Source: a virus. From it: a DNA stretch of 41,808 bases. The notes under the pieces are model-generated. The model saw only the letters and a program-made list of their open reading frames with translations. It was not told where the DNA came from and searched no databases. Of the stretch, positions 15,850 to 23,351 are shown piece after piece. The stretch spans positions 1 to 41,808 of IMG/VR virus record IMGVR_UViG_3300005732_000008; one strand, given 5' to 3'. The translations under genes were made by a program, and so were the position numbers. Position 1 is the stretch's first letter. Each line of letters starts with the position of its first letter.

Positions 15850-17358
15850 TCACTCCCCCCCGGCTGCGGGCGCAATGCCCTCAAGGGCTGCACGGAGCCG
15901 CGCCTCGTCCTCTGCCACCCGGATCAGGTGCTTGAGGGCGTCCTCGTCGGTGCTGATGCCGGGTCGGGTGATGCGGGCGGCCTGGATGCGGGAGATGGTG
16001 CCGAGTTCAAGCTCTGCGGCGGTGTTCTCGATGAGCGCCTTCCGCTCCTGCTGGCTGTCGTCGGGGCGGGGGTAGCCGATGACCCATGCGCGCGGGTCGG
16101 TCGGCAGGGTGGTCCCGCTGTAGGCGTTCGCCATGCGGGAGGCGGTCGCCAGGAGGAGCTGATCCCCCATGCGGTGCGCGGGCTCCTGCTGGATCTGGGC
16201 GCGGCGCTGGCCGGAGCGGCTGACCATGATGGCGTATCCGCTCTGCCCCTGCGTCAGCGTGAGGTCGGAGGGGGAGAGTCCCGCGAAGACCGCCAGGCGG
16301 CGCACGTAGCCCTCCAGTGCCGCATCTGCCCCGGTGAGGTCGATGGCGGGCGACCACTGGCCAGCGGTTGCGGTGCGGTCCTTGGTGCTGCGGATCTTGA
16401 GGACGCTCTTGCCGTCGGTGACAACAGCGGTGTAGGAGCGTCCGCCGTCGGTGCGCGTCTCCCCGCCCTGCTCTTCGCCGTCCACGATGTACCGCTGCGG
16501 GTTGGCGCTGGACTGGAAGCCCTCCCACCAATGGGTGCGCCCTGATGCAGCCTTGAGGGTGCCGTCGACCAACTCCCGCGCCCGCATGTAGTCCCAGGTC
16601 CGAGACTGGACGCGTGCGTGGTAGAGCACGTAGGGCATCACCGGCTCGCCATTCGCGTCGATGTAGGGGTACCGGTTGACGTTCTCTGCGTCGAACTCTG
16701 ACGTGACATCGGCGCGGGTGCCTGCCTTGCCGGACGTGCTGCCGATCTCCTCGATCTTGTAGACCGGGTTCTGTGGGTTGCGAACGTCGTAGGTGTCCAG
16801 CGTCCAGACCGCGTGCTCGGTGGGCTCTCCAGTCTTCGCGTCGGTGGTGGTCCGGGTGCGGACGCGCAGCTCGGAGAGCAGGAGCACCTTGCAGGGGTTG
16901 AGCCGGTCCGTCTCGATGTGCTGGATGAGGTGCGGGGGAACCTCTCGGTAGTTCACCTCTGCCGGTGCGCCGTTGCTGATCTCCTCCCGAGTCGGCCAGT
17001 CGAGGCGCATCGCACACTCTCGAACGCCGATTTGGATGCGGGCGCGCTCCTGGCACATCGGCCAGAGCGAGGGGGTGATGACGCTGCTGAGCTGCTCGGG
17101 CTGCGCATCCTCCGCACCGACTGCCACACCCTCGTCATAGGCGGTGTTGATCTGGTCGGTGACGGACACCAGCGGGTTCTCGGAGAGGTCCGGGTTGATC
17201 ACCAGTTCCCCAGCGACCTCCTCCGCGTAGTTGCGGCTGATCTCGTCTTCCACGTCCTTGGTGTGATGCCCGGTGAGCATCCGGTAACGCAGCGACTGCT
17301 CAGCAATGCGGGCGTCTATCTCTGGGTTGCCGGTCTGCGGCTGTGCGGTGTCGATCAT
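15850..17358 (-). CDS. Portal protein
   Basis: 502 residues. Features typical of portals include the stem-like region with LVSVTDQINTAYDEG, the wing-type beta segments (VRTRTTTDAKTGEPTEHAVW; YPYIDANGEPVMPYVLYHAR), the YTAVVTDGKSVLKIRS segment and a C-terminal helical crown rich in Arg and Glu (EDALKHLIRVAEDEARLRAA). It forms the dodecameric vertex through which DNA enters. It follows the large terminase by six bases and precedes the scaffold, the expected packaging order. It has no fused minor head domain. Confidence 0.85.
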   Translation of the reverse strand: MIDTAQPQTGNPEIDARIAEQSLRYRMLTGHHTKDVEDEISRNYAEEVAGELVINPDLSENPLVSVTDQINTAYDEGVAVGAEDAQPEQLSSVITPSLWPMCQERARIQIGVRECAMRLDWPTREEISNGAPAEVNYREVPPHLIQHIETDRLNPCKVLLLSELRVRTRTTTDAKTGEPTEHAVWTLDTYDVRNPQNPVYKIEEIGSTSGKAGTRADVTSEFDAENVNRYPYIDANGEPVMPYVLYHARVQSRTWDYMRARELVDGTLKAASGRTHWWEGFQSSANPQRYIVDGEEQGGETRTDGGRSYTAVVTDGKSVLKIRSTKDRTATAGQWSPAIDLTGADAALEGYVRRLAVFAGLSPSDLTLTQGQSGYAIMVSRSGQRRAQIQQEPAHRMGDQLLLATASRMANAYSGTTLPTDPRAWVIGYPRPDDSQQERKALIENTAAELELGTISRIQAARITRPGISTDEDALKHLIRVAEDEARLRAALEGIAPAAGGE

Positions 17359-17364
17359 GGGTGC

Positions 17365-18813
17365 CTACTTCAGAAAGAATCGGGAGGTCTTGAACGCGCC
17401 CTCGGGGGCAAGCCAATCCTCGGCAATGTAGCCGAATGCGTCGAATGCGTGCTTTAGCTCGGAGTTCGGCTCTCCACACCAATGCGAGAGCGTCTCACGG
17501 AGGCGGGCGCAGTCCTTGTGGACCTTGAGCCGGCCCTCCAGGATCGCCGTGTTGACCATGCGAGCGCGGGCACGGATGGAGCCCGGCCCCTTGTATGGCG
17601 TCTCGATGTTGAACGGGCACCGGGGCAGGTTGGCGCTGCGGGCGATGGCGCGCTCCATCAGTTCGTTGACGGTGGTGGCCACACCCCGACGCCCGGCGCT
17701 GTTGGAGTCGCCCCGCATGCGGTCGATGTTCTGCCAGGTCACGCCCCAGCCCGCAAGCAGGGTGTCATGCACGGCCTTGACCTCCTCGATCTCGGTGAGC
17801 CTGCCCTGACTCACCCACTCACCGAGCACCCAGACGCGGTTGGCTGTCTCGTCCACAAGGATGAGCACCCAGACAGTCGCACCGGGTCGCTCTCCGTAGT
17901 CCGCACCGAGCGCGCAGACCTGAGCAGACTCTGGCAGCTCCTCATCGTCGCCAAACACGTCGTAGCCGAGCCGGTCGGTGAAGGCGGGAATCCACCGGGC
18001 CTCGGTGAGCCCTTCCCATTCTGCCCGAATGCGCTGCGGGACCTCCCACGGTGCGCATCCGTCGACCATGTTCTGGATGATGTGGTCTGCCAGGTGCGGC
18101 GCGTTCTCTCTGCAGAGGCTGAAGTGCTCGACCCACCATCCCGGCTCGGGATGCACGTCGAGGGACTTGTTGCCCTCCAGGATCGTCCGCAGCCACGCGA
18201 CGGGTCGGCCAATCGGGGTGAACGTACACCACATCGGGCCACCGGTTCGATCCACGCGACTCCGACAGCCTGACCAATGCGACCGCTTCGGGGGCTCATC
18301 GACCCACAGCCAGCCGATCTTGTCGCCCTCCATCGCGAGGACATCCTGACTCCCGCCCTTCGCGACGAGCAGCGCCCCACCCAACTCATCCTTGACCTTC
18401 AGCATCTTGCGGGAGCGGTAGGTGTAGCCGATGCCCTCGACGTACTTACAGGAGGGATCGAGCACGCCGGGCGGCTCCAGGATGCGCATTGCCTTGGACA
18501 CCGCTTTCCAGCCTTGCTGGAGGTCGGAGAGCAGCACCCAACCCTCGGCACCCCTACCGGGCGTCCCTCGGTAGGGGTGCCGGTCGAGCAGGTGCCACCA
18601 TGCCTCAGCGCCTCCAGCGAAGCTCTTGCCGATGCCGTTGGCCGCGACCAGGGCGCGCTTGCGGTTGTCTGCCGAGTGAAACGCCATCTGTGGTGGCGAG
18701 TGCCCCCCGAAGCCGGGGAGTTCCATCTCGTAGACCCGGAGCGGGTCCGCGCTGGCTGCACTGGCTGCGCTTCGGATGGATACCACGCTCACGTCAGGGC
18801 GCCCACTGATCAT
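17365..18813 (-). CDS. terL: Terminase large subunit
   Basis: DNA-packaging motor. 482 residues from the ATG at 18813 (MISGRPDVS), which overlaps the preceding stop as ATGA; a longer frame exists but overlaps that gene. Residues 57-64, AANGIGKS, form a deviant Walker A. Residues 168-173, WLWVDE, form Walker B with the catalytic Glu. The C-terminal nuclease has ALGADYGERPGAT near residue 335, a second acid in RMRGDSNS, and a third in HAFDAFGYIAEDW near the end, the three-acid pattern of the RNase H-like terminase nuclease. It lies between an S24/S26-like peptidase and the portal. Confidence 0.9.
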   Translation of the reverse strand: MISGRPDVSVVSIRSAASAASADPLRVYEMELPGFGGHSPPQMAFHSADNRKRALVAANGIGKSFAGGAEAWWHLLDRHPYRGTPGRGAEGWVLLSDLQQGWKAVSKAMRILEPPGVLDPSCKYVEGIGYTYRSRKMLKVKDELGGALLVAKGGSQDVLAMEGDKIGWLWVDEPPKRSHWSGCRSRVDRTGGPMWCTFTPIGRPVAWLRTILEGNKSLDVHPEPGWWVEHFSLCRENAPHLADHIIQNMVDGCAPWEVPQRIRAEWEGLTEARWIPAFTDRLGYDVFGDDEELPESAQVCALGADYGERPGATVWVLILVDETANRVWVLGEWVSQGRLTEIEEVKAVHDTLLAGWGVTWQNIDRMRGDSNSAGRRGVATTVNELMERAIARSANLPRCPFNIETPYKGPGSIRARARMVNTAILEGRLKVHKDCARLRETLSHWCGEPNSELKHAFDAFGYIAEDWLAPEGAFKTSRFFLK

Positions 18814-19130
18814 CGATCCCCCAGCGCGATGACCTTGCCGTAGATCGTGGATGTCCACCCATCGACATGGCCGCGCATGTTGGCGATCTGCCAGCGGTGC
18901 CCCTCGGCTCGGATGACCCGATGAAGGGTGACTCTTCCGCCGACCTTGCACAGCACAGCGTCATCGACAACGGGAGCAGTGCAGGGCTCCATGGTGACCT
19001 CCTGATTGTCGTAGATGCGCGGCTCCATCGAGCGTCCGCGAGGGCGGAAGGTGATGGTCTTGCCGTCTCGCAGATCCTCAATGTGCCGGTCAGCCCACCC
19101 AGAGCGGCTGCGGGTCTTTCGGTTGCTCAC
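18810..19130 (-). CDS. S24/S26-like serine peptidase domain protein
   Basis: 106 residues from the GTG at 19130, which forms GTGA with the upstream stop and has GGGGAGGAG seven bases before it. The core reads FRPRGRSMEPRIYDNQEV, matching the G.SM.P block that carries the catalytic Ser (Ser34) in LexA/signal-peptidase families. It is followed by DDAVLC, then VTLHRVI (His70) and YGKVIAL, which match the second catalytic block in its His-containing form (the archaeal and eukaryotic signal peptidase style) rather than the Lys form. There is no HTH domain and no membrane anchor, so it is not a normal repressor or signal peptidase. It directly precedes terL. Confidence 0.6.
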   Translation of the reverse strand: MSNRKTRSRSGWADRHIEDLRDGKTITFRPRGRSMEPRIYDNQEVTMEPCTAPVVDDAVLCKVGGRVTLHRVIRAEGHRWQIANMRGHVDGWTSTIYGKVIALGDR

Positions 19131-19534
19131 AGTCGCACTCCTCCCCATCGCGGCAGGAGTGCGCGCCCGATGGTTTCCAGCATCTGAACCTCAACCCGTC
19201 CCGCGATGTGCAGGAACCCCGAGATGGTGTGGGCCTTGAGGTCTGGGATCTGGTGCTTCTGCCCCCATCGAGTGTCGCCAACCTGCGCGATCAGCGCGTA
19301 GCCGGGCTCAAGGTAGTCGCCGGCAACCTCCCAGCCGCGCCATGCCATGTATCGATCCAGGGCGACAGCAGGGCCGCCCTCCATGCTCATCAGCAGTTCG
19401 ACCCCCTGCGCTTTCAGGGCGGGGTCTTTGCTGGTCAGCACATCGTGCAGGGCGCTGAACTCGTCGTCGGCGGGGTCGTAGCCCACCCGGATCGGGGAAA
19501 GAACGGCCTGCCCGTCGTGGGGGATGATGGTCAC
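19127..19534 (-). CDS. Unknown protein of the packaging region
   Basis: 135 residues from the GTG at 19534 (TIIPHDGQAVLSP follows), with AAGGAG five bases upstream and a GTGA overlap with the stop of the preceding gene. The last codons of that gene hold the ribosome site, a pattern repeated across this genome. The protein is mixed alpha/beta: FSALHDVLTSKDPALKAQGVEL then GGPAVALDRYMAWRGWEVAGD, DLKAHTISGFLHIAGRVEVQ. No motif is recognised. Confidence 0.55.
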   Translation of the reverse strand: MTIIPHDGQAVLSPIRVGYDPADDEFSALHDVLTSKDPALKAQGVELLMSMEGGPAVALDRYMAWRGWEVAGDYLEPGYALIAQVGDTRWGQKHQIPDLKAHTISGFLHIAGRVEVQMLETIGRALLPRWGGVRL

Positions 19535-19845
19535 TGGTTCTCCTTGAGGATGCGTGCTGCCCACTGCTGGCCTGGCGTTCCGCCCCAGAGGCCCCACGCT
19601 TGCGCGGCCTTGCTGGTCTGGTCGCGTCGAGCCGCTGCAGCGCCGGGCGTCTTGCTGTGCCGGGCGAAGAACGACACCATGCGCTTGATCGTGTCGAGAC
19701 TCACCGGGTCACGGTTGGCGAGCTGGTTTGCACGGGCCAGCCCCACCGGAGTGCCGGCCCGGTTGCTTGGGCTCTGCTTTGCGCGGACCTCCAGCGCACG
19801 GCGGGCGACTCGGGCAACGTCAGCGGGTGGGCGGTAGGAGGGCAT
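19531..19845 (-). CDS. Small phage protein with a recurring RMVSFFARH / WGGTPGQQWA-type motif
   Basis: 104 residues from the ATG at 19845 (MPSYRPPADVARVARRAL), overlapping the upstream stop as TGATG. The middle reads GTPVGLARANQLANRDPVSL then DTIKRMVSFFARHSKT, and the end AWGLWGGTPGQQWAARIL. This combination recurs in many phage and prophage proteins near capsid and packaging genes, sometimes fused to head proteins. A biochemical role is not known to me. It ends in KENQ, whose codons provide the ribosome site for the next gene. Confidence 0.6.
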   Translation of the reverse strand: MPSYRPPADVARVARRALEVRAKQSPSNRAGTPVGLARANQLANRDPVSLDTIKRMVSFFARHSKTPGAAAARRDQTSKAAQAWGLWGGTPGQQWAARILKENQ

Positions 19846-20153
19846 CAGGTGTCGTCCAGGGTGTCTTTGGGGGCGGGAGCGACCGGGACACACGATAGGC
19901 TGCCGTCAACGTAGAAGCACACCGCGTCGCTGAACTCTGCCCGGTACAGGGTGGGTGCTGAGCCGAAACCGTCCGGCTTCATGGGGTTGGCTACCGGCAC
20001 CCACTCCGACGACGGAGAGGTTACGACCGCCGAAAGCATCTCCGCGATAATGTCATCGACGGTGAGCCACAGAGCCACGCTGATGATTAGGGACCAAACA
20101 GCTCCCTTGGTCACCGACTTGCGGACCGCATCGCTGACGCTCTCGCCACTCAT
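19845..20153 (-). CDS. Single-span membrane protein
   Basis: 102 residues. A basic N-terminus (SDAVRKSVTKG) is followed by one hydrophobic segment around residues 18-34 (AVWSLIISVALWLTVDD), then an extracytoplasmic-looking domain with two Cys (AVCFYVDGSLSCVPV). The arrangement suggests N-in, C-out topology. It could be a holin-like or membrane-bound accessory, but its position in the packaging block gives no clue. ATGA overlap with the 26-residue gene upstream. Confidence 0.5.
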   Translation of the reverse strand: MSGESVSDAVRKSVTKGAVWSLIISVALWLTVDDIIAEMLSAVVTSPSSEWVPVANPMKPDGFGSAPTLYRAEFSDAVCFYVDGSLSCVPVAPAPKDTLDDT

Positions 20154-20230
20154 CCTGCCGCCCTCCTGCCGATGTCAGCGGATACCTCGGTGATGCGATT
20201 TGCGACCCGTGCCCCCTTGTTCTTGATCAT
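20150..20230 (-). CDS. 26-residue small protein
   Basis: MIKNKGARVANRITEVSADI then GRRAAG, 26 residues. It is accepted because CAGGAG stands six bases before the ATG, and its start and stop both overlap neighbours (ATGA at each end). It is basic and helical. It could be a real peptide or a device that couples translation of the neighbours. Confidence 0.4.
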   Translation of the reverse strand: MIKNKGARVANRITEVSADIGRRAAG

Positions 20231-20484
20231 TGGTTCTCCTGAAGTGTTTTCCCGGCAAAAACGCTATGTCCTGCCGGATTGTTGACGTTCAACCGTCCCG
20301 GGATGGTGCCGACCCCGCCATGGGAGCGCCCTGCCCGGGTTGTCGCTGCCTGCCTGCTCGTCACGTCCCGTGCCAGCCGTTCGCGGATTCGCTCGGTGAC
20401 AAGGGCCATCCCGAAGATTTCGAGCACTGCGGCGAGGTCGGGGGAGGTGGGTATATCCCCGTGATTTCGGCTATTGGGGGTCAT
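20227..20484 (-). CDS. Unknown 85-residue protein
   Basis: MTPNSRNHGDIPTSPDLAAV to the end GKTLQENQ. A central helix, LEIFGMALVTERIRERLARD, is followed by a basic, flexible Gly/Asn-rich half that includes GTIPGRLNVNNPAGHS. The C-terminal LQENQ codons hold the ribosome site of the next gene, as for the gene at 19531. It is separated from its upstream neighbour by one base. No family recognised. Confidence 0.5.
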   Translation of the reverse strand: MTPNSRNHGDIPTSPDLAAVLEIFGMALVTERIRERLARDVTSRQAATTRAGRSHGGVGTIPGRLNVNNPAGHSVFAGKTLQENQ

Positions 20485-20485
20485 G

Positions 20486-20977
20486 TCAGCAGTCCCACCG
20501 GTCGAATGAGACGTGCCATCCGTCAGGCTGCTCGGAGATGACTGCGACGTGAAGCCCGGGGATCTCGTCAGAGGCGGCAGCCTGTGCTGCTTCTGCGATG
20601 GCTACCATGGGCGCGTTGCCGTACACATCCAGCATGTCAGCGGTCCACCGAAAGTGGAACCCACAAGGGTGCAGGGTAGTGATGGTGCCCGAACTCGGGT
20701 CATCAAGGTGTCGCCATGGCCGCCCAAGGGACTGAAGGGGGTGCCGCTCAGATCGAGCAGGTTGGAGGTCGGCAGGGACGTAGCGATCAAGGAAGTCCCG
20801 CGCTGTGATGAAGCCGGCGCAGCACTCCAGGCGATGGTCCGGGTTGTTGACCATCCACCCGATCAAGGTCGTGCGGTCAGCCGGGGAAATGTCCCAGTCC
20901 GCCCAACGAAAAACGCCGTTGGATGCGGTGCCGATCTCCCGGTCATCTTCGTGGGGGTGGTAAACGGTGAGGCTCAT
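20486..20977 (-). CDS. Unknown 163-residue protein
   Basis: Opens MSLTVYHPHEDDREIGTASN. It includes FRWADWDISPADRTTLIGWM, then ECCAGFITARDFLDRYV and a C-terminal AVISEQPDGWHVSFDRWDC. It has no signal, no membrane span and no repeated motif. The Cys residues are scattered rather than paired. Its ATG forms an ATGA overlap with the small terminase candidate, so the two are co-translated. Confidence 0.5.
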   Translation of the reverse strand: MSLTVYHPHEDDREIGTASNGVFRWADWDISPADRTTLIGWMVNNPDHRLECCAGFITARDFLDRYVPADLQPARSERHPLQSLGRPWRHLDDPSSGTITTLHPCGFHFRWTADMLDVYGNAPMVAIAEAAQAAASDEIPGLHVAVISEQPDGWHVSFDRWDC

Positions 20978-21690
20978 CCGGTGCTCCGGTGGCTGTGGTC
21001 CAGTGCAGCCTGCACAATGGCGCGGGTCTGCGGGTTCTCTGCGAGCACCATGGCCAGCAGGCGCGGACCGATCCTGACGAGGTCTGTGGCAAGCTCTGCG
21101 CGCCCCTCTGCCCCTTCGTAGTAGTCGGCGTCCCGCTCGGTGCTCTCAGGCTCCTCAAGCCTGCCCTCAGCCTCCAGCAGTGGCCCGAGCTTCTCCAGGT
21201 TGAGGTGCAGGGCGCGGGTCATCGACAGGAAGTCCTTGGGCTCCAGGCGGTTGAACTGCGGGGGCTGGCCGTCCTTGTCGAGATTGAGGACCATGCCTGG
21301 CTCACAGTTCGGGCACCACAGGCCGGTCTCCTGCACCCGGACCAGCCGGCGGATGACCTTGCGCACCGAACTCCGATCCACCGGGCCGAGGGCGGCAACA
21401 CGGGTCTCGGCCTTCGCGCGGGCGATGTTGGCTCTGTACTCTGCGAGCTTCCTCGCCTTCCGCGCCTCATCCTTCGTCTTCCCCCCTTTCTTGACCCGAT
21501 CTGCTGGCTTCCGGGTGGGGAGGGCGACCACATTGGCGGGCGGGGTCACGGTGCCCTTGTCAAGTGCCCGTTTCCAACTGCGAACCGTCCCGGCCTTGAC
21601 CCCGTAGCGGGCGCTCACAGCGGCGATGGTGTCCCCGCTGTTGAGGTCGAGCAGAGCCTGCGCTTTGGCGGGGTGGGGTGGTCGTGGCAT
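20974..21690 (-). CDS. Putative terminase small subunit (helix-turn-helix DNA-binding protein)
   Basis: 238 residues from the ATG at 21690 (MPRPPHPAKAQALLDLN). A longer version starting at 21741 would translate the repeat cluster upstream and is unlikely. Residues about 6-42 form a helix-turn-helix (AKAQALLDLNSGDTIAAVS then YGVKAGTVRSWKRAL), as in phage small terminases and transposase-like regulators. A basic helix (KDEARKARKLAEYRANIARA) follows, then a CPNC pair near residue 130, and an acidic helical C-terminal half. It is 2 kb upstream of terL in the same operon. A small terminase recognises packaging start sites, and a repeat cluster lies just before it. A general regulator is the alternative. 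Confidence 0.6.
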   Translation of the reverse strand: MPRPPHPAKAQALLDLNSGDTIAAVSARYGVKAGTVRSWKRALDKGTVTPPANVVALPTRKPADRVKKGGKTKDEARKARKLAEYRANIARAKAETRVAALGPVDRSSVRKVIRRLVRVQETGLWCPNCEPGMVLNLDKDGQPPQFNRLEPKDFLSMTRALHLNLEKLGPLLEAEGRLEEPESTERDADYYEGAEGRAELATDLVRIGPRLLAMVLAENPQTRAIVQAALDHSHRSTG

Positions 21691-21701
21691 GGGTACCAGG
21701 A

Positions 21702-21757
21702 GTTTATCGCGTGGCGTCATAAACGGAAACAATCGCGTCATAAACCACGCGATAAAC
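21702..21757. repeat. Repeat cluster: 13-bp inverted repeat enclosing 11-bp direct repeats
   Basis: GTTTATCGCGTGG at 21702-21714 is the exact reverse complement of CCACGCGATAAAC at 21745-21757. Between and across them GCGTCATAAAC occurs twice, at 21714-21724 and 21735-21745, with 21-bp spacing, that is two helical turns. The element lies in the 82-base gap before the small terminase candidate. It could be an operator, a promoter region or a packaging recognition site. Confidence 0.6.
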
Positions 21758-21772
21758 CCTGTGCGGAAACAG

Positions 21773-22060
21773 TCAGCGCCGGTCCGCCCTCATGCGTGCA
21801 GCCAACTCCATGATCTCCTCCACCGTAGCGTGCGGGTGCGGTCGCGTTCCCCTGCGGACACCATGCGATGTGGTGGTGATTGCCTCCACTGCCTGCGTCT
21901 CGACGGTGCGGATCAGTGGTGCGCGGCTGGTCAGGTGCCACCGATGGCAGTGCCTGCACCGGTAGGGGTACAGGTCCGTGCCGTAGCGGTCAGACAGGCG
22001 ACGTGCGTAGATCCGGGCGGAGCCCTGGCCGGGGTATGTGCGCTTGGTGCACCGGGTCAC
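21773..22060 (-). CDS. Small zinc-finger-like protein
   Basis: 95 residues from a GTG overlapping the upstream stop (GTGA). The segment LYPYRCRHCHRWHLTSR is a C-x2-C...H knuckle seen in many small phage proteins, with TRCTKRTYPG near the start perhaps giving the other Cys ligand. The C-terminus is helical (ATVEEIMELAARMRADRR). It is the last gene before the repeat cluster that precedes the terminase genes. DNA or RNA binding is plausible but not shown. Confidence 0.55.
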   Translation of the reverse strand: MTRCTKRTYPGQGSARIYARRLSDRYGTDLYPYRCRHCHRWHLTSRAPLIRTVETQAVEAITTTSHGVRRGTRPHPHATVEEIMELAARMRADRR

Positions 22061-22404
22061 ACCACAATGCCTTTGAGGGGCTCGCCGCCGACGCAGACGA
22101 ACGCCTCACCAGGGCAAGCGGCCGCCGGAATGATGCCCTGCACGTCGACCTGCTTCATGTCGAATCCGTGGTCCTCCAGATCCCTGATCACCGATGCACA
22201 GACCTCTGCGAGTGCAGCCGGGTCAACCAGCAGGGTGACGTGTGGGAATGGTGTGATGTGGTCCCCCTTCCCCTTGCTGACTCCATCGCCGGAGTCGCAT
22301 GTTGTGTAGCCCAACTCGTTGAAGAGTTTGACCGCGTTGACAATGCCCGGGTCCAGGTGCTCCCAGGGCGGTTCGTCGCAGTTGATGGTTGGGTGGTGGC
22401 TCAT
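22057..22404 (-). CDS. Unknown conserved-looking phage protein with a CDSGDG motif
   Basis: 115 residues. DPGIVNAVKLFNELGYTTC then DSGDGVSKG is a pattern I associate with small phage proteins that open with a helix and a Cys-Asp-Ser-Gly-Asp-Gly loop. The rest is mixed alpha/beta (FPHVTLLVDPAALAEVCASV; EAFVCVGGEPLKGIVV). No catalytic assignment is possible. It overlaps both neighbours by four bases. Confidence 0.55.
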   Translation of the reverse strand: MSHHPTINCDEPPWEHLDPGIVNAVKLFNELGYTTCDSGDGVSKGKGDHITPFPHVTLLVDPAALAEVCASVIRDLEDHGFDMKQVDVQGIIPAAACPGEAFVCVGGEPLKGIVV

Positions 22405-22670
22405 CCCTGATCCTCCTCATGCCGGTCCATGCAGTTCAGCAACGCGTGCTGAAGCCGGGCAGTGGAGGTGTAGAGGTCCGACCATCCAGCATCGCCCTGC
22501 ACCAGCCCATGACTCAGGCTGCGTCCCTGGTAAACCACGCTCAGACACAGCCCTCGGATCTGCCCGCTCTTGACATCCTCCAGCAAGTCCTCGACGTACT
22601 CAACCATGCCCTCGGGAGGCTGCATGCGTGCGTCCGCAAGGGAGATCGCGGGGGTGGGTTTGTTGCTCAT
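22401..22670 (-). CDS. Unknown 89-residue protein
   Basis: Starts at the ATG at 22670 (MSNKPTPAISLADARM), overlapping the upstream stop as ATGA; longer frames would cover the gene upstream. The core EYVEDLLEDVKSGQIRGLC then LSVVYQGR and a C-terminal helix ARLQHALLNCMDRHEED follow a helix-strand-helix plan found in several small phage proteins. Acidic, cytoplasmic, no known activity. Confidence 0.5.
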   Translation of the reverse strand: MSNKPTPAISLADARMQPPEGMVEYVEDLLEDVKSGQIRGLCLSVVYQGRSLSHGLVQGDAGWSDLYTSTARLQHALLNCMDRHEEDQG

Positions 22671-22825
22671 CTCATCTCCTGTGTCGTGACCAGCGCCCGG
22701 CCCGACTTCGGTGCCGTCGGCTGGTCGTGTGGGGTGTGCTGATTGCATCGGTCGAGCTGCGTCCCTACTGCCAGCATGACGAACGACAGCGCCACGGCCT
22801 GCGCGCGGGTGATCCGTCGCCTCAT
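22667..22825 (-). CDS. 52-residue protein with one hydrophobic segment
   Basis: MRRRITRAQAVALSFVMLAV then GTQLDRCNQ. The basic N-terminus and hydrophobic stretch at residues 9-21 look like a signal anchor, and the remaining 30 residues are polar. The ATG at 22825 forms ATGA with the previous stop, and its own stop forms ATGA with the next gene. It is a small membrane or exported protein of unknown role. Confidence 0.5.
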   Translation of the reverse strand: MRRRITRAQAVALSFVMLAVGTQLDRCNQHTPHDQPTAPKSGRALVTTQEMR

Positions 22826-23160
22826 CGGTCGGCCTCCCGACGTTCCCGCCATTGGTAGTAAGCAGCCTCTACCGGGGTGTTCGCCCTGTAGTACCCCCAC
22901 ACCCCATCCAGGAACGACCTGACCTTGTGCGACCAACCGCAGAACCGGTGCCACTCGGCAGGGATGCGGTCCCGCTCGACCACTGACGGCATAGAGTACG
23001 GGTGCGGGAGGCTCGGTGCGCATAAGCCAAGACCCTGAGACAACTCAACAGCCTGCACCGGCTCCACCGTTGCCAGCCTCAGCAGCCTGAACGGAATCGC
23101 CTCAAGCCCCGTCTCTCGCCCGTAGCGGCGCATCTGCTTTCGTCGCTGATGTGCGTTCAT
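22822..23160 (-). CDS. Unknown basic 112-residue protein
   Basis: Starts MNAHQRRKQMRRYGRETGLE. It includes PFRLLRLATVEPVQAVEL, then PAEWHRFCGWSHKVRSFLDG and VWGYYRANTPVEAAYYQWRE near the end. It is rich in Arg, Trp and Tyr, with no membrane span. AGGA lies seven bases before the ATG. It is the first gene after an AT-richer stretch that may hold a promoter. Confidence 0.5.
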   Translation of the reverse strand: MNAHQRRKQMRRYGRETGLEAIPFRLLRLATVEPVQAVELSQGLGLCAPSLPHPYSMPSVVERDRIPAEWHRFCGWSHKVRSFLDGVWGYYRANTPVEAAYYQWRERREADR

Positions 23161-23351
23161 CGGTCAGTCCTGGTTTTATAAGTGCCCTGAAACACCGACA
23201 CCATCGGCATTACTGTGGGTTCCAGCCCCCGAATCCACCCGCTTTTATAAGCGGAAATATGAGTGTATCGAAGTCGCGGTAGGACGCGCGGCGAATGCCC
23301 ACTATCGCTTACGCGACCCCTTGTTCCGGGGCTCCTTGAAGTCGTTGTCAT
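23157..23351 (-). CDS. Doubtful 64-residue frame over an AT-richer stretch
   Basis: The frame fits perfectly between its neighbours, with ATGA overlaps at both ends, but no clear ribosome site precedes it. Its codon use (ACA, ACT, TTT, TAT, AGC, GTA) is far less GC-rich at third positions than surrounding genes. The translated product is Arg/Ser/Thr-rich without a recognisable fold. It contains two copies of CTTATAAAA (minus strand; at 23174-23182 and 23243-23251), the second within a CCGCTT-TTAT-AAGCGG hairpin. The stretch may be a regulatory region rather than a gene. Confidence 0.3.
   Translation of the reverse strand: MTTTSRSPGTRGRVSDSGHSPRVLPRLRYTHISAYKSGWIRGLEPTVMPMVSVFQGTYKTRTDR

Noticed and set aside
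20974-21741. Longer start (21741) for the small terminase candidate
   Set aside because: It would translate the repeat cluster at 21702-21757; the ATG at 21690 begins just before the helix-turn-helix.
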